Shown here: in pieces, positions 17,078 through 26,667 of the stretch
Layout of the letters: every line of letters begins with the position of its first letter
Numbering within the stretch: position 1 is the first letter of the stretch
NCBI RefSeq assembly: GCF_016807185.1
Contig: NZ_JAEVYN010000002.1
Location: 862,528-926,527, forward strand
Length of the DNA: 64,000 nt
Origin: Leptolyngbya sp. Cla-17
Lineage (GTDB): Bacteria; Cyanobacteriota; Cyanobacteriia; Leptolyngbyales; Leptolyngbyaceae
Direction of reading: 5' to 3'
Program-made: the position numbers and the translations under genes
Notes under the pieces: model-generated
What the model saw: the letters and a program-made list of their open reading frames with translations, nothing else
Told to the model about the DNA's origin: nothing
The model's database searches: none

Positions 17078-19356
17078 TAGAAGCGCTCTCCAATACCAAA
17101 GTTTATCCGGGTGTCGCCCTGATCATTTACACCAAAGTCTACCCGAATTGGACCCAGCGGAGATTGAACCCTTACCCCAGCGCCATATCCATACCCACTA
17201 CCAGGTTTCCCCCGAATCCCCCCCGGATTTCCTGGAACTAGCCCCTGAGATCCGAACCCGTAGGCTCCATCTACAAAAAGGGCACCCGAAAAGATAGAAA
17301 TAACTGGAAAGCGATATTCAATTGTTCCTTGAACAAACGATCGAACCGATCCCAGATCTCCCTCGTCATAGCCTCGGACTGAGTTTGCGCCACCCAAAGG
17401 AAACGCTTCATAAGGAGGAAGATCTCCAAGGTAGTTGCCTCCTTGGACATTAAAGGCAAGCGTTTGCGGGCAATCGCTGGGTCTTGGATTGACAACCCGA
17501 CAACCTTTCGTAAACTTAACTAGCTGTACTGGAATATAAAAGCTGTAGTTACCGCGAAGGCGATTAAACAAAATATTGCCTGACCCAAGCGGAATTGATT
17601 GCTCAGTCCCTAGCCTTAAAAATGAGCCGCTGGTGGGTCGGGCAAAATCATTGCGACGATCTTGCACAATCCCAAATTGCAGTGCTAACAGGTCATCTCG
17701 TCCGGTGCCGCTAAAGCTGAGGTTGTTCCGGCGCTCATCTAAGGGGCTTAACTCGCCATCGCGATCGCGAATAGATATCCGCTGATATTGCAAACCCAAC
17801 GATGCAGTCCACTCCGCCCGCTGAAACACATTGCGGCTAAGAGGGCGCGTAAAACTGACAAATCCGCCTGAACGAAGAATTCGGGGAGTGTCGCCATTGG
17901 GTAGATTCACTTCCGACTCGCCACCATCAAAGATGAGTGAGATTGTGCGTCGCCGGAACAGATTGATCGTGTAAGACGTACGGAACGGATCACCACCAAT
18001 CCACGGATCAGTAAAACTCAAATCGAACAACAACTCCCGTTGACCAATCTGCACTTCAGCCGAGAGCTTTTGGTTATTGCCCCCCAAGTTTTGCTGCTGA
18101 TAACCCACCGACCCAAACAAACCACTGGCAGAACTAATCCCAGCGCTGGCGAAGATTGAACCAGCATTCTTCTCCGCTACATTGGCAACGACCACCACTT
18201 TGCGTGGATCAGTCTCGCTTGGCTGTAGCGACAGCCGCACATCTTCAAAAATTCCTAGCCCAAAAGCTCGCTGCAAATCTTGCTCAACAATGGTCCGATT
18301 AAAAATGTCTCCGGGTTTTGTTTGAAATTCGCGGGTAACGATGAAATCACGAGTGCGTCCTCGAATGGGATTGCCTTTCGCATCTTTATCATCCCCATCT
18401 TTGTTAATGAAGCGAACTCTAATTCCTTCAACCTCTCCTTCCGCTACTTGTAAGGTAACAATTCCTTCGGGAGAGACTGCTGGAGCATCTAAAACCTGCG
18501 CCAAAACATAGCCATTCTTTTGATACCATTCGTTGACCTTTTTGATACCGTCTTGAAGACGATTTAGGTTCAACACCTGACCATATTGGTCACCAAAGCT
18601 GTCCGCCAGAATCTTCTCTGGCAAAACCCGATTGCCCTCAACCTTAACGGATTGTAGGACTGGATTAACCTGCACTTCAAACGTCACTCGCACACCTAGA
18701 GGCGTGTCTTCAGGCACAGCCTTTACATTTGAAAAAAAGCCAGTTGCAAAAATGGCGTTAATGTCTTCTTGAAGCTGGGAGCGGGTTGTGGTGCGCCCAG
18801 GCTGAGTTTTAATGACTCCATATACCTCGTCTTGCAGGGTTTGATCGGCTCCCTTAATTAGCACCTCGCCAACAAGCACTCTAGGCTCGGCTTCGGTGGA
18901 ACCAGAAGGGGCAGCTGGTGAGGGAGCGGTCGGTGTAGTTGGAACAGGAGTCACAGAATCGCTAGGGGCGGTTTCTGGAGTAGGTGTGGCAGGAGCGGTG
19001 GGAGAGGTCGGTAGCTGAAAGGTGGGAGTAGTTTGTTGAGGCGCAGTTGGCGCAAGTGGATTGACCCGGATGCGGTCAGGAGACTCTTGTTCTGATGCGC
19101 CTTGGGCAAAGAGGGGAGGCGTAGTCAGCAAGTCTACTGGAGAAAGGGGTTCTGAATCCGGAGAAACGGCGATTTCGCTATTAGTCGGCGCTTCTTCCTG
19201 TTCTAGTGTTGATTGAAAAGATGAATCGGTCGCGATCGCCTCGGTGCTAGTCGTATCTGTGCTAGACAGAGGGGGCGCTTGCGCTTTGACAGAGTGTGAT
19301 AGTCCAACGGTTGCAGAAGCCGCCAGGAAAGCTACCAATAAGGGAGATAACCGCAT
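17077..19356 (-). CDS. bamA: Omp85/BamA outer-membrane assembly protein
   Basis: Outer-membrane barrel protein that inserts other barrel proteins. The ATG at 19356 gives a clean signal peptide (MRLSPLLVAFLAASATVGLS, cleavage after VKA); upstream in-frame starts would bury it. A Pro/Thr/Ala-rich linker of about 100 residues, usual in cyanobacterial Omp85, is followed by POTRA repeats (VLVGEVLIKGA, LQSVKVEGNRVLPEKI, EGIRVRFINKDGD). The barrel carries the conserved region VRGYDEGDLGS and ends with a terminal aromatic (NFGIGERF). It starts the cluster bamA-lpxC-fabZ-lpxA-lpxB, linking protein and lipid assembly of the outer membrane. Confidence 0.93.
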   Translation of the reverse strand: MRLSPLLVAFLAASATVGLSHSVKAQAPPLSSTDTTSTEAIATDSSFQSTLEQEEAPTNSEIAVSPDSEPLSPVDLLTTPPLFAQGASEQESPDRIRVNPLAPTAPQQTTPTFQLPTSPTAPATPTPETAPSDSVTPVPTTPTAPSPAAPSGSTEAEPRVLVGEVLIKGADQTLQDEVYGVIKTQPGRTTTRSQLQEDINAIFATGFFSNVKAVPEDTPLGVRVTFEVQVNPVLQSVKVEGNRVLPEKILADSFGDQYGQVLNLNRLQDGIKKVNEWYQKNGYVLAQVLDAPAVSPEGIVTLQVAEGEVEGIRVRFINKDGDDKDAKGNPIRGRTRDFIVTREFQTKPGDIFNRTIVEQDLQRAFGLGIFEDVRLSLQPSETDPRKVVVVANVAEKNAGSIFASAGISSASGLFGSVGYQQQNLGGNNQKLSAEVQIGQRELLFDLSFTDPWIGGDPFRTSYTINLFRRRTISLIFDGGESEVNLPNGDTPRILRSGGFVSFTRPLSRNVFQRAEWTASLGLQYQRISIRDRDGELSPLDERRNNLSFSGTGRDDLLALQFGIVQDRRNDFARPTSGSFLRLGTEQSIPLGSGNILFNRLRGNYSFYIPVQLVKFTKGCRVVNPRPSDCPQTLAFNVQGGNYLGDLPPYEAFPLGGANSVRGYDEGDLGSVRSFVQGTIEYRFPVISIFSGALFVDGAYGFGSQGLVPGNPGGIRGKPGSGYGYGAGVRVQSPLGPIRVDFGVNDQGDTRINFGIGERF

Positions 19357-19522
19357 CTTGTTCAAGCTATATTGCACAACCACACACCAAATCCTGTTAA
19401 AGCAGGCCATAGAGGACACGTTCAATCGATCCAACAGCGAGGATAGGCTGTAAAAAGTAAACCGTCAAATTTTACCGCATCAGTGCGTACCAATACTTAA
19501 CATACCTGCTAAGTTGGATTTT

Positions 19523-20257
19523 CTAAAGTGAATGTGCCAATACTCGCTGCATAACTTGCTGATAAGCAGACTCGATTTCGCCCAAATCATTTCGGAATCT
19601 ATCTTTATCCATGACTCGTCGAGATGGATCGGTTTCTGACTGATTCCACAAACGGCAGGTATCAGGGCTAATCTCGTCTGCCAAAATCAACTGTTGATTG
19701 TGATCCAATCCAAATTCCAGCTTGAAATCCACTAAAGTAATACCGCATTCCTGAAAGAAACTAGTCAAAATATCGTTAATTTTAAGTGCCATTGCTGCCA
19801 ACTGAGCGACTTGCTCAGAGGTGGCGAGTTTCATTAATAGCAGGCGATCGAGGGTAAGCAAGGGGTCACCTAACTCATCATTCTTATAATAAAGCTCCAC
19901 TAAAGGGGGAGAAATTAATGTGCCTAGTTCTAACCCAGTTTGTTTACATAGGCTTCCTGCTGCCAAATTGCGTATCACTACTTCTATAGGAATGATAGAC
20001 ACTGCCTTAACATGCATCTCAGTTTCACTCAACTGCTCAATAAAATGAGTCGGGATTCCGGCTGTTTCTAACTGCTGAAATAAATGACTTGAAATGGTGC
20101 AGTTCATTGCCCCCTTACCCTGAATAGTGCCGCGCTTTTGGGCATTAAAAGCAGTGGCATCATCCTTAAAAACAGATAGCAATACATCAGCAGCTTCCGT
20201 TGAATAGAGGATTTTTGCTTTGCCTTCATAGAGCTTTTTGTGATGAGTCGTTATCAT
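19523..20257 (-). CDS. purC: Phosphoribosylaminoimidazole-succinocarboxamide synthase
   Basis: SAICAR synthetase of purine synthesis, joining CAIR and aspartate with ATP. KKLYEGKAKILYSTEAADVL is the start of the family core. AFNAQKRGTIQGKGAMNC, VEVVIRNLAAGSLCK, LEFGLDHNQQLILADEISPD and SDPSRRVMDKDRFR match conserved segments. The ATG at 20257 (MITTHHKKLYEG) gives 244 residues, close to the bacterial norm; the frame remains open to 20344 but that extension is not family-like. It lies 166 bases upstream of bamA on the same strand. Confidence 0.95.
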   Translation of the reverse strand: MITTHHKKLYEGKAKILYSTEAADVLLSVFKDDATAFNAQKRGTIQGKGAMNCTISSHLFQQLETAGIPTHFIEQLSETEMHVKAVSIIPIEVVIRNLAAGSLCKQTGLELGTLISPPLVELYYKNDELGDPLLTLDRLLLMKLATSEQVAQLAAMALKINDILTSFFQECGITLVDFKLEFGLDHNQQLILADEISPDTCRLWNQSETDPSRRVMDKDRFRNDLGEIESAYQQVMQRVLAHSL

Positions 20258-20382
20258 GAGCGCAATGCCTAAGGTAGTGTGAGTCTTGAAAATTATGGAT
20301 TGAGCTGTTTTGCTCTTCATCTCATCTTTACCTGAAAAATGCAAATCTCCTTTACGCTGGCTTTAGATTGTTGATTCTAACC

Positions 20383-21510
20383 ATGAAGCTCTTACATCTG
20401 AAGATTGTGCTGTTAATCTACTTGGGGCTGGCTGGTTGTTCCCTGAGCCAGTCTTCTATGGTGACATCATCAGATAATGGGGCTTCTGATAATGCTGTTT
20501 CCGCCGAGACTCTTGCTCCGGCAGAAAAGTTCCGGTCGGCTGAGATGCTTGCTTGGGACGCAGCAGTGATAGTGCAGCACCCTCCTCATTTGGCTGATAC
20601 TTGGCAGTCTGCTAGGGTTAAGTGGCGACAGGCAATTCGCTTGTTAGAAAGCATTTCTGGCAAAACTCCTCTAGCGGCTCAGGCAAACGCCAAATTAGCT
20701 ATTTACCGAAAAAACTACGCGGCGATTAGCCAACGATTAGTAGCAGAACAAACAGCAAAAGATCAGCTTGGTAAAGCTCAAACTCTGGCGTGGCAGGCGG
20801 CAGTGACGGTTCAAAATCCGCCCCACTCTCTTAAGGTTTGGCAGCGTGCTAGCCAAAAATGGGCGGCAGCGATCGCGCTTTTGGCAACAGTGCCACCTAA
20901 AACCTCTGTTACTGAAACTTCTCGATCAAAATTAGTGACCTATCGCAATAACTTTTCGGTAGTCGCCCGACGACTTCAAACCGAACGAGCTGCCGAACGA
21001 GCCGTACAGCAGTTTGCTAAATTTACTAGCACTCTTGTTTCTCTCCAAACTCAGGCGGAGATGGGAACGACTAGGTACCCATTAGGAATTGACTATTCTA
21101 ATTATCGTCAGACTGTTCAAGCCTTGAAAGGTGCATTGACTCGTTTTGAGCAGGAGCCTGAAGCCATTCGGCATCCGGTTTATCAACCGCTTTCGGCGGC
21201 GATCGCAGACTACGACTTTGTACAGAGTGTTTGGGACTCTTATTTAAAGCACAAGCAAGCGAATATCTCCTGGCTTAACAATCAAGACTTTTACAATTTG
21301 CTCATTCCTCTAACACTGATTGACAGTGCCACCCTGTTGCAAAAGTACAAGGTCAAAATCTATCAGGCTTCAGGCGTCCCTAAAGTTTCACTAAAACTGA
21401 CGGCTTGGGAAATTTGGGAGCAGGCGGGTCGTCATGTTGATGTTGCCCAACAGCGAGTTTCTACTCAAGTAGACGAGGCCTCGGTACAATCGTTTCACTC
21501 TATGTTCTAA
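20383..21510 (+). CDS. Putative lipoprotein with two tandem repeats (unknown function)
   Basis: 375 residues from the ATG at 20383. A hydrophobic leader ends in the lipobox LAGC (Cys 19), so the protein is probably lipid-anchored. Two repeats of about 68 residues follow (about 52-119 and 130-198). Each has the pattern AW-AAV-VQ-PPH, then W--A--KW--AI-LL, then LA/VTYR-N---I/VARRL. The rest is mainly helical and Gln/Ala-rich. I do not recognise the family, though the repeat resembles uncharacterised cyanobacterial proteins. It diverges from purC and ends five bases before ubiA, suggesting co-transcription. Confidence 0.75.
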   Translation: MKLLHLKIVLLIYLGLAGCSLSQSSMVTSSDNGASDNAVSAETLAPAEKFRSAEMLAWDAAVIVQHPPHLADTWQSARVKWRQAIRLLESISGKTPLAAQANAKLAIYRKNYAAISQRLVAEQTAKDQLGKAQTLAWQAAVTVQNPPHSLKVWQRASQKWAAAIALLATVPPKTSVTETSRSKLVTYRNNFSVVARRLQTERAAERAVQQFAKFTSTLVSLQTQAEMGTTRYPLGIDYSNYRQTVQALKGALTRFEQEPEAIRHPVYQPLSAAIADYDFVQSVWDSYLKHKQANISWLNNQDFYNLLIPLTLIDSATLLQKYKVKIYQASGVPKVSLKLTAWEIWEQAGRHVDVAQQRVSTQVDEASVQSFHSMF

Positions 21511-21515
21511 TTTTG

Positions 21516-22418
21516 ATGTCTTCGCCTGACTCTGCTCAACCCGTTTGGCTTAGAATTCTGCGGCTTCTTCGCTGGGATAAACCTGCTGGACGCTTAATTC
21601 TAATGATTCCTGCACTGTGGGCCGTTTTTTTAGCCGCACGAGGAACTCCGCCGCCCTTGCTGGTGGGTGTAATTGTATTGGGAACCTTAGCAACTAGTGC
21701 TGCTGGATGTGTAGTGAATGACCTTTGGGATCGAAATATTGACCCCAAAGTTCAGCGGACGCACAATCGCCCATTAGCATCTCGTGCTTTGTCGATTTGG
21801 ATAGGTTTGGGAGTGGCGATCGCGTCGTTTATCTGCGCTTGGATCTTGTCTCTTTACCTCAACCTACTAACGTTTTGGCTGTGTGTTGCAGCCGTTCCGA
21901 TTATTGTGCTGTATCCCCTGGCAAAACGAGTTTTTCCAGTTCCTCAATTGGTGCTAGCGATCGCGTGGGGCTTTGCCGTTCTCATAAGCTGGAGCGCAGT
22001 TAGCTGTGGTTCTACTCCGGCTGCTACTCCCTGCTTAGGCACTCCCACTTGGTTCTTGTGGGGCGCGACCGTACTGTGGACGTTGGGATTTGATACAGTC
22101 TACGCCATGTCTGATCGGGAAGATGATCGCCGTCTAGGGGTGAACTCTAGCGCCCTGTTTTTTGGCAAGTACGTCTCTCATGCAGTTGGAGCCTTCTTTG
22201 CAGGCACCGTTATTTTGCTGGCAGCGATTGGCAATAGCATGGCGTTGACTGGGTTCTATTGGCTAACGTTGGCGGTCGCAACAGGATTATGGATCTGGCA
22301 ATACTATCGCCTCTGCAAAAAAACAATTCTCCATGCTGCCTACGGGCAACTCTTCCGACAAAACGTATGGATTGGGTTTATTTTACTTGCGGGAATGATA
22401 GTCGGTAGCTTCAAGTAG
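21516..22418 (+). CDS. ubiA: 4-hydroxybenzoate solanesyltransferase (UbiA family)
   Basis: Integral membrane prenyltransferase of about eight helices, probably attaching a solanesyl chain to 4-hydroxybenzoate for plastoquinone. The aspartate-rich motifs are NDLWDRNIDPKVQRT (first DxxxD) and DTVYAMSDREDD (second). WRILRL and KPAGRLILMIPALWAV resemble bacterial UbiA. The ATG at 21516 is preferred to the overlapping TTG at 21513. It begins five bases after the preceding lipoprotein gene and is followed by a strong hairpin shared with the convergent sigF. Confidence 0.92.
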   Translation: MSSPDSAQPVWLRILRLLRWDKPAGRLILMIPALWAVFLAARGTPPPLLVGVIVLGTLATSAAGCVVNDLWDRNIDPKVQRTHNRPLASRALSIWIGLGVAIASFICAWILSLYLNLLTFWLCVAAVPIIVLYPLAKRVFPVPQLVLAIAWGFAVLISWSAVSCGSTPAATPCLGTPTWFLWGATVLWTLGFDTVYAMSDREDDRRLGVNSSALFFGKYVSHAVGAFFAGTVILLAAIGNSMALTGFYWLTLAVATGLWIWQYYRLCKKTILHAAYGQLFRQNVWIGFILLAGMIVGSFK

Positions 22419-22428
22419 TAGCTTCAAA

Positions 22429-22470
22429 TAATTCCTAAAAAGAAGGCTGACTCAAGAAACTGAGTCAGCC
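22429..22470. terminator. Terminator hairpin between convergent ubiA and sigF
   Basis: GGCTGACTCA (22445-22454) pairs perfectly with TGAGTCAGCC (22461-22470) around a six-base loop. On the minus strand the stem is followed by TTCTTTTTAGG, a good T tract for ending the sigF transcript. On the plus strand the tract is weak. Confidence 0.75.
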
Positions 22471-22527
22471 AAAGATACTAGGTAAAGTGAAAGGTTCATT
22501 ACGACAGAAAACAGAACGTCATCCAAA

Positions 22528-23313
22528 TTAAGGATCTGTTTGCAACACTTGGGGCTGTAAGCACGCCACCATTTGTTGGATGCCACGATGAAGGCGACGC
22601 GTCACCGTCATTGGACTGACACCGATTTTTTCTGCAACTTCTTTCCGAGATAAATCGTTGATAAAGACAAACTCAACTGCCTGGCGGGTTTTTTCCTCCA
22701 ATTGATTCAACGCCCGTTGAATTTGCTGCCGATCTTCCTCCAAAATTTGCAAGTTTTGGTAGTGAGAATCAGGCAAGGTATCGCCCAAGGTCATCGGCGA
22801 ATCAATTTGCTGGCTGATGGTTGCATCTAAGCTCAAAGGCAAGCGATTTCTAGTTGCCATTCTGCTTTCGCGCCACTCATAGACAGAAACTCCAAGTTCG
22901 GTTGCAATCTCATCATCTGTAGGTTGACGACCAAAAGCTGCCGATAGTTCTTCACGAACTTTTTGTCCTGCTTTGTTGAGTTGTTGCCAACGACGGGGAA
23001 TCTTAACAGTAGAACTACGATCGCGGAGAAAATGTAGCATTTCACCGCGAATGTAGGGAACCGCAAATGAGCTAAACGCACACCCCTGATTTGGGTTAAA
23101 CCGCTCAATCGCTCGAATTAAACCCAAATAACCGATTTGCTCCAAATCTTCGTAAGGTTCAGCACACTGATGGCTCACCCGATGAGCAATTTTTCTAACC
23201 AAACCCGCATTCATTTGAACGAGCTGATTGCGGAGCCTAACTGAGGGATTGTGGTGGTACGAAACTAACAATTCCATTCCACGGGAACGAACGCAGGGTT
23301 GAGTAGCCATCAT
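22528..23313 (-). CDS. sigF: RNA polymerase sigma factor SigF (group 3)
   Basis: 261-residue sigma-70 factor. Region 2 contains GLVRKIAHRVSHQCAEPYED and FSSFAVPYIRGEMLHFLRDR. Region 3 is around WQQLNKAGQKVREEL. Region 4 has the helix-turn-helix SRKEVAEKIGVSPMTVTRRL. In Synechocystis SigF controls motility and pilus genes. I place the start at ATG 23313: it follows AAAGGTGA at about eight bases, and MMATQPCVRSRGMELL aligns in position with known SigF starts. The frame stays open for 39 more codons upstream, so a longer protein cannot be excluded. The gene is monocistronic. Confidence 0.9.
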   Translation of the reverse strand: MMATQPCVRSRGMELLVSYHHNPSVRLRNQLVQMNAGLVRKIAHRVSHQCAEPYEDLEQIGYLGLIRAIERFNPNQGCAFSSFAVPYIRGEMLHFLRDRSSTVKIPRRWQQLNKAGQKVREELSAAFGRQPTDDEIATELGVSVYEWRESRMATRNRLPLSLDATISQQIDSPMTLGDTLPDSHYQNLQILEEDRQQIQRALNQLEEKTRQAVEFVFINDLSRKEVAEKIGVSPMTVTRRLHRGIQQMVACLQPQVLQTDP

Positions 23314-23628
23314 TTGCAATTCACCTTTCACATCAGAGTTAAGCTCATTCTCGTTAGACCGAGGGGTATAAACCATCGTCGATTTACGGTACTGTCGCTG
23401 AGTGACTTTCCAAGGAATCGGCATAAACACGCAAACGGTTAAGCGAGATACAAGGCCGTTTCTGAATAGAGTTAGCCTTTCATCGTGGTTAAAATCCAGT
23501 AAAAATAGAATTTGAAAGTAATCAGAATTAATGTTGAAAGGCTCGATCGCTAGCGCTAGGGGCGTTTCAAAAATGTTTTTGCTAGGATTGCAGGTGAAAG
23601 TTCACAGCACAATTTAAGGAGTCATTCC

Positions 23629-24315
23629 ATGGTTATTGCTGCTCAAGCCCGCCCGACTGAACGCGCCAAGTTTATCCAAAAAACATATATTCATTTGGCA
23701 GGAGCAGTTCTTGCGTTTGTCTTGCTGTCAGTTTTTCTGTTTCAAACCGGAATTGCAGAGGTTTTAACCAGGCTGATGACGGGTAGTCGATTTAGCTGGC
23801 TCGCCGTCTTGGGAGTATTCATGCTTTTAGGTTGGTTATCCAGAGAATTAGCAGCCAAAGCAGATTCCGTAGGAACTCAATATGCAGGGTTAGGACTTTA
23901 TGTTGTCCTCCAGGCAATTCTTTTTACTCCCTTGCTTTATATCGCTGCTCTGTTCTCAGATCCCAGCGTGATTCCAACAGCAGCAATTCTGACGCTTCTA
24001 ATGTTTGCAGGTTTGACAGCCGTGGTTTTTATTAGCCGAAAAGATTTTTCGTTTTTAGGCAGTATTCTCACGATCGGCGGTTTTATTGCCATGGGCGTGA
24101 TCATTTGCAGCGCAATTTTTGGCTTTACCTTGGGTCTTTTCTTTTCATTCATTATGGTGGTGTTTGCATCGGCGGCAATCTTGTATGACACCTCTAAAGT
24201 GCTGCATAACTACTCAACGAATCAATATGTAGCGGCTTCACTAGAGTTATTTGCCTCCGTTGCACTTTTGTTTTGGTACGTGTTGCAAATTGTTATGTCT
24301 TTTTCTCGGCGTTAA
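23629..24315 (+). CDS. Bax inhibitor-1/YccA family membrane protein
   Basis: 228-residue protein with about seven transmembrane helices, of the BI-1/YccA/TMBIM family. The N-terminal cytoplasmic part (RPTERAKFIQKTYIHLAGAV) leads into the membrane region. The segment SAAILYDTSKVLHNYSTNQY holds the conserved Asp near the last helices, and the protein ends FWYVLQIVMSFSRR. Bacterial members such as BsYetJ are pH-sensitive calcium leak channels; the cyanobacterial role is not known. AAGGAG lies seven bases before the ATG. A hairpin terminator follows at 24350. Confidence 0.9.
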   Translation: MVIAAQARPTERAKFIQKTYIHLAGAVLAFVLLSVFLFQTGIAEVLTRLMTGSRFSWLAVLGVFMLLGWLSRELAAKADSVGTQYAGLGLYVVLQAILFTPLLYIAALFSDPSVIPTAAILTLLMFAGLTAVVFISRKDFSFLGSILTIGGFIAMGVIICSAIFGFTLGLFFSFIMVVFASAAILYDTSKVLHNYSTNQYVAASLELFASVALLFWYVLQIVMSFSRR

Positions 24316-24349
24316 TTTGTCGCGATCGCGCTTTCCTAGGACTTAAAGG

Positions 24350-24381
24350 GCTACAGCTATAAAGCTGTAGCTTCTTATTTT
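24350..24381 (+). terminator. Rho-independent terminator after the Bax inhibitor gene
   Basis: GCTACAGCT (24350-24358) pairs with AGCTGTAGC (24363-24371) around an ATAA loop, followed by TTCTTATTTT. It is 34 bases after the stop codon. Confidence 0.7.
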
Positions 24382-24484
24382 GAAGGCGTATTTTGAAAGC
24401 CAATTAGTTGTTGAATGTAAAGATGTCTGCACCCAAACCAATCTGGTGCATTACTGTTAGTAATTACAGATTAATTAAGAGTTA

Positions 24485-25604
24485 ATGATGATGGAAGTGC
24501 TTGAAATTAAGCGTGAGATTAATGTGCTAAGCGATCGCCTGGGCAAAGCTCAGGACTATCTTTGACGTTGTTGCCTTAACCGCCAAAATTCAGGATTTGG
24601 AGCAGGTTGCCGCCCAACCCAGCTTTTGGGATGACCAGACCAACGCCCAAAAAATCTTGCAAGAACTAAATGACCTAAAATCCAATTTGGAACAGCTTCA
24701 TCAGTGGCAGGCTAGCTTAGAAGATGCCCAAGCGGTGCTGGAATTGCTAGCAGTTGAACAAGATGATGCCTTGCAGGCAGAAGCAACATCCAATGTGACT
24801 CAATTGAGCCAGGCTTTGGATCAATGGGAATTGGAGCAGCTTTTGTCTGGTCTATATGATCAGAAGGGAGCGGTGCTAACCATTAATGCTGGAGCCGGCG
24901 GAACGGATGCTCAAGATTGGGCGGAGATGTTGCTGCGGATGTATACCCGTTGGGCAGAAGCGCGACGATACACCGTTCACCTTTCTGAAATGTCCGAAGG
25001 AGAGGAAGCAGGGATTAAATCGGCAACGTTGGAAATTGAAGGGCGATATGCCTACGGCTATTTGAAGGCAGAGAAGGGAACTCATCGCTTAGTGAGAATT
25101 TCTCCATTCAACGCCAATGACAAACGACAAACCAGTTTTGCTGGGGTTGAAGTCATGCCTTTGCTGGATAACACGGTGCAGCTTGACATTCCTGATAAAG
25201 ATTTGGAGATTACGACCACTCGTGCGGGTGGCAAAGGTGGGCAAAACGTCAACAAGGTGGAGACAGCGGTACGAATTACTCACTTGCCGACAGGGTTAGC
25301 AGTCCGATGTACAGAGGAGCGATCGCAACTACAAAACAAAGAGAAAGCGCTGGTCATCTTAAAAGCGAAGCTGCTAATCATTGCTCAAGAGCAAAAAGCT
25401 AAGGAGATTGCAGATATTCGCGGAGATATTGTGGAAGCATCGTGGGGAAACCAGATTCGTAGCTACGTGTTTCATCCCTATCAAATGGTCAAAGATTTGC
25501 GAACTGGAGCAGAAACCACCGCGATCGCAGATGTAATGAATGGTGACTTAGATGCATTTATTCAGGCATATTTACGTCAAGAAACTCAGTTAGCTAACTC
25601 TTAA
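24485..25604 (+). CDS. prfB: Peptide chain release factor 2 with programmed +1 frameshift
   Basis: RF2 releases peptides at UGA and UAA. Translation starts at one of three tandem ATGs (24485, 24488, 24491) and runs 26 codons to an in-frame TGA at 24563-24565. The site reads CTT TGA C, preceded by CAGGACTAT, the classic RF2 autoregulatory slip site. After a +1 shift the frame continues from GAC (24564), giving about 372 residues, the usual RF2 length. The RF2-specific tripeptide SPF is in LVRISPFNAND and the catalytic GGQ in RAGGKGGQNVNKVETAV. Low RF2 would slow reading of the TGA and favour the shift. The DUF3285 and ybeY genes follow. Confidence 0.96.
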
Positions 25605-25687
25605 GAGTTCACTGGTTATCCAGACAGTCTTGATTAAAACCATCTATCCTAAACGAAGAGATGTAGAGATAAATTAAGATCCGTTTC

Positions 25688-25879
25688 ATGGAAACTCCTC
25701 AAATTAATTCTGAAAGCCCTGAAGCTATAGAGTCAACTGTTACTGAACCAAAACCGAGCTACGTTAAGCTAGCGATGCGGAATATGGTTCGTAAACGGGG
25801 AACCTCACTGAAGCACTTTTTTCTTACGATGTTTGGGTTGCTAGCTACGTTGGTAGGTCTTGCTTATTTAACTCGCTAG
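25688..25879 (+). CDS. DUF3285 small membrane protein
   Basis: 63-residue protein with a polar, acidic N-terminus, the basic motif MRNMVRKRGTSLKHFFLT and one C-terminal transmembrane helix (MFGLLATLVGLAYLTR). It matches my recollection of DUF3285, a short family found in cyanobacteria and often placed next to prfB and ybeY, as here. Function is unknown; proximity to translation genes hints at, but does not prove, a link. Confidence 0.85.
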   Translation: METPQINSESPEAIESTVTEPKPSYVKLAMRNMVRKRGTSLKHFFLTMFGLLATLVGLAYLTR

Positions 25880-25958
25880 AGCACTCTGACAGTCGATGAA
25901 TTCAACGATGCTTGTCGTTCTGCTTCAAGCTCACAAAAATTGCTAGAGTATCGTTGAA

Positions 25959-26513
25959 ATGGGAATTTCTGTAGAAGTTTGTGTTCAAGACTGCATCTTT
26001 GAAGCTCAAAATCACAAAATGCTTGTGGGCTCAGATTGCGCTCTAGACCCTTTGCCCTCTTCTTGCCCTATTACTGAGGCGGTTTGGAGCGAATGGTTTC
26101 AGCAATGGCTAGAGATAATGCAGCCAAGTCTATCTCCTCTTCAAGCCTATGAACTGAGTTTGAGGCTTACTGGCGATCGCGAAATTCAAACGCTCAATGC
26201 CCAATATCGTCACCAAGACAAATCCACCGATGTTCTGGCATTTGCAGCTCTAGAGGTCAGTTCCCCACAAAACGACGAAGTGTTTGAGTCTCAACCTCTT
26301 TACTTAGGCGACATCATCATTTCTGTGGAAACGGCTCAGCAACAAGCTAATTCCCAAAATCACTCCCTTAGCGTCGAGCTCTCATGGCTAGCAACTCACG
26401 GCTTGCTGCATCTCCTCGGTTGGGATCATCCTGATGAGGAAAGTTTGAGCCAGATGTTGGCTAAACAGCAATTTCTCTTAAACACGGTGGGTCTTTCATC
26501 TAAAAACCGCTAG
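25959..26513 (+). CDS. ybeY: Endoribonuclease YbeY (rRNA maturation factor)
   Basis: Metal-dependent RNase acting in 16S rRNA 3'-end maturation and ribosome quality control. The zinc site is HGLLHLLGWDH, the family signature with three His. The preceding core includes LRLTGDREIQTLNAQYRHQD, DKSTDVLAFA and LGDIIISVETA. At 184 residues it has an extra N-terminal segment of about 40 residues compared with E. coli YbeY, as is usual in cyanobacteria. It follows the DUF3285 gene and precedes dgkA, the common cyanobacterial order. Confidence 0.93.
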   Translation: MGISVEVCVQDCIFEAQNHKMLVGSDCALDPLPSSCPITEAVWSEWFQQWLEIMQPSLSPLQAYELSLRLTGDREIQTLNAQYRHQDKSTDVLAFAALEVSSPQNDEVFESQPLYLGDIIISVETAQQQANSQNHSLSVELSWLATHGLLHLLGWDHPDEESLSQMLAKQQFLLNTVGLSSKNR

Positions 26514-26667
26514 AGTTGTGACGATGGCGAGAATTCTTGTAAGTTGAATAGCTTTTCCAGAAACGATAAATTTCGTTGTTGATAATATACTCAGCAATCA
26601 ATTTCAGATACACTACCTCAGATTCTTTTTTGTCTAAAAAGCAGTTGTTTCACTTTTGTTGCAGTCT

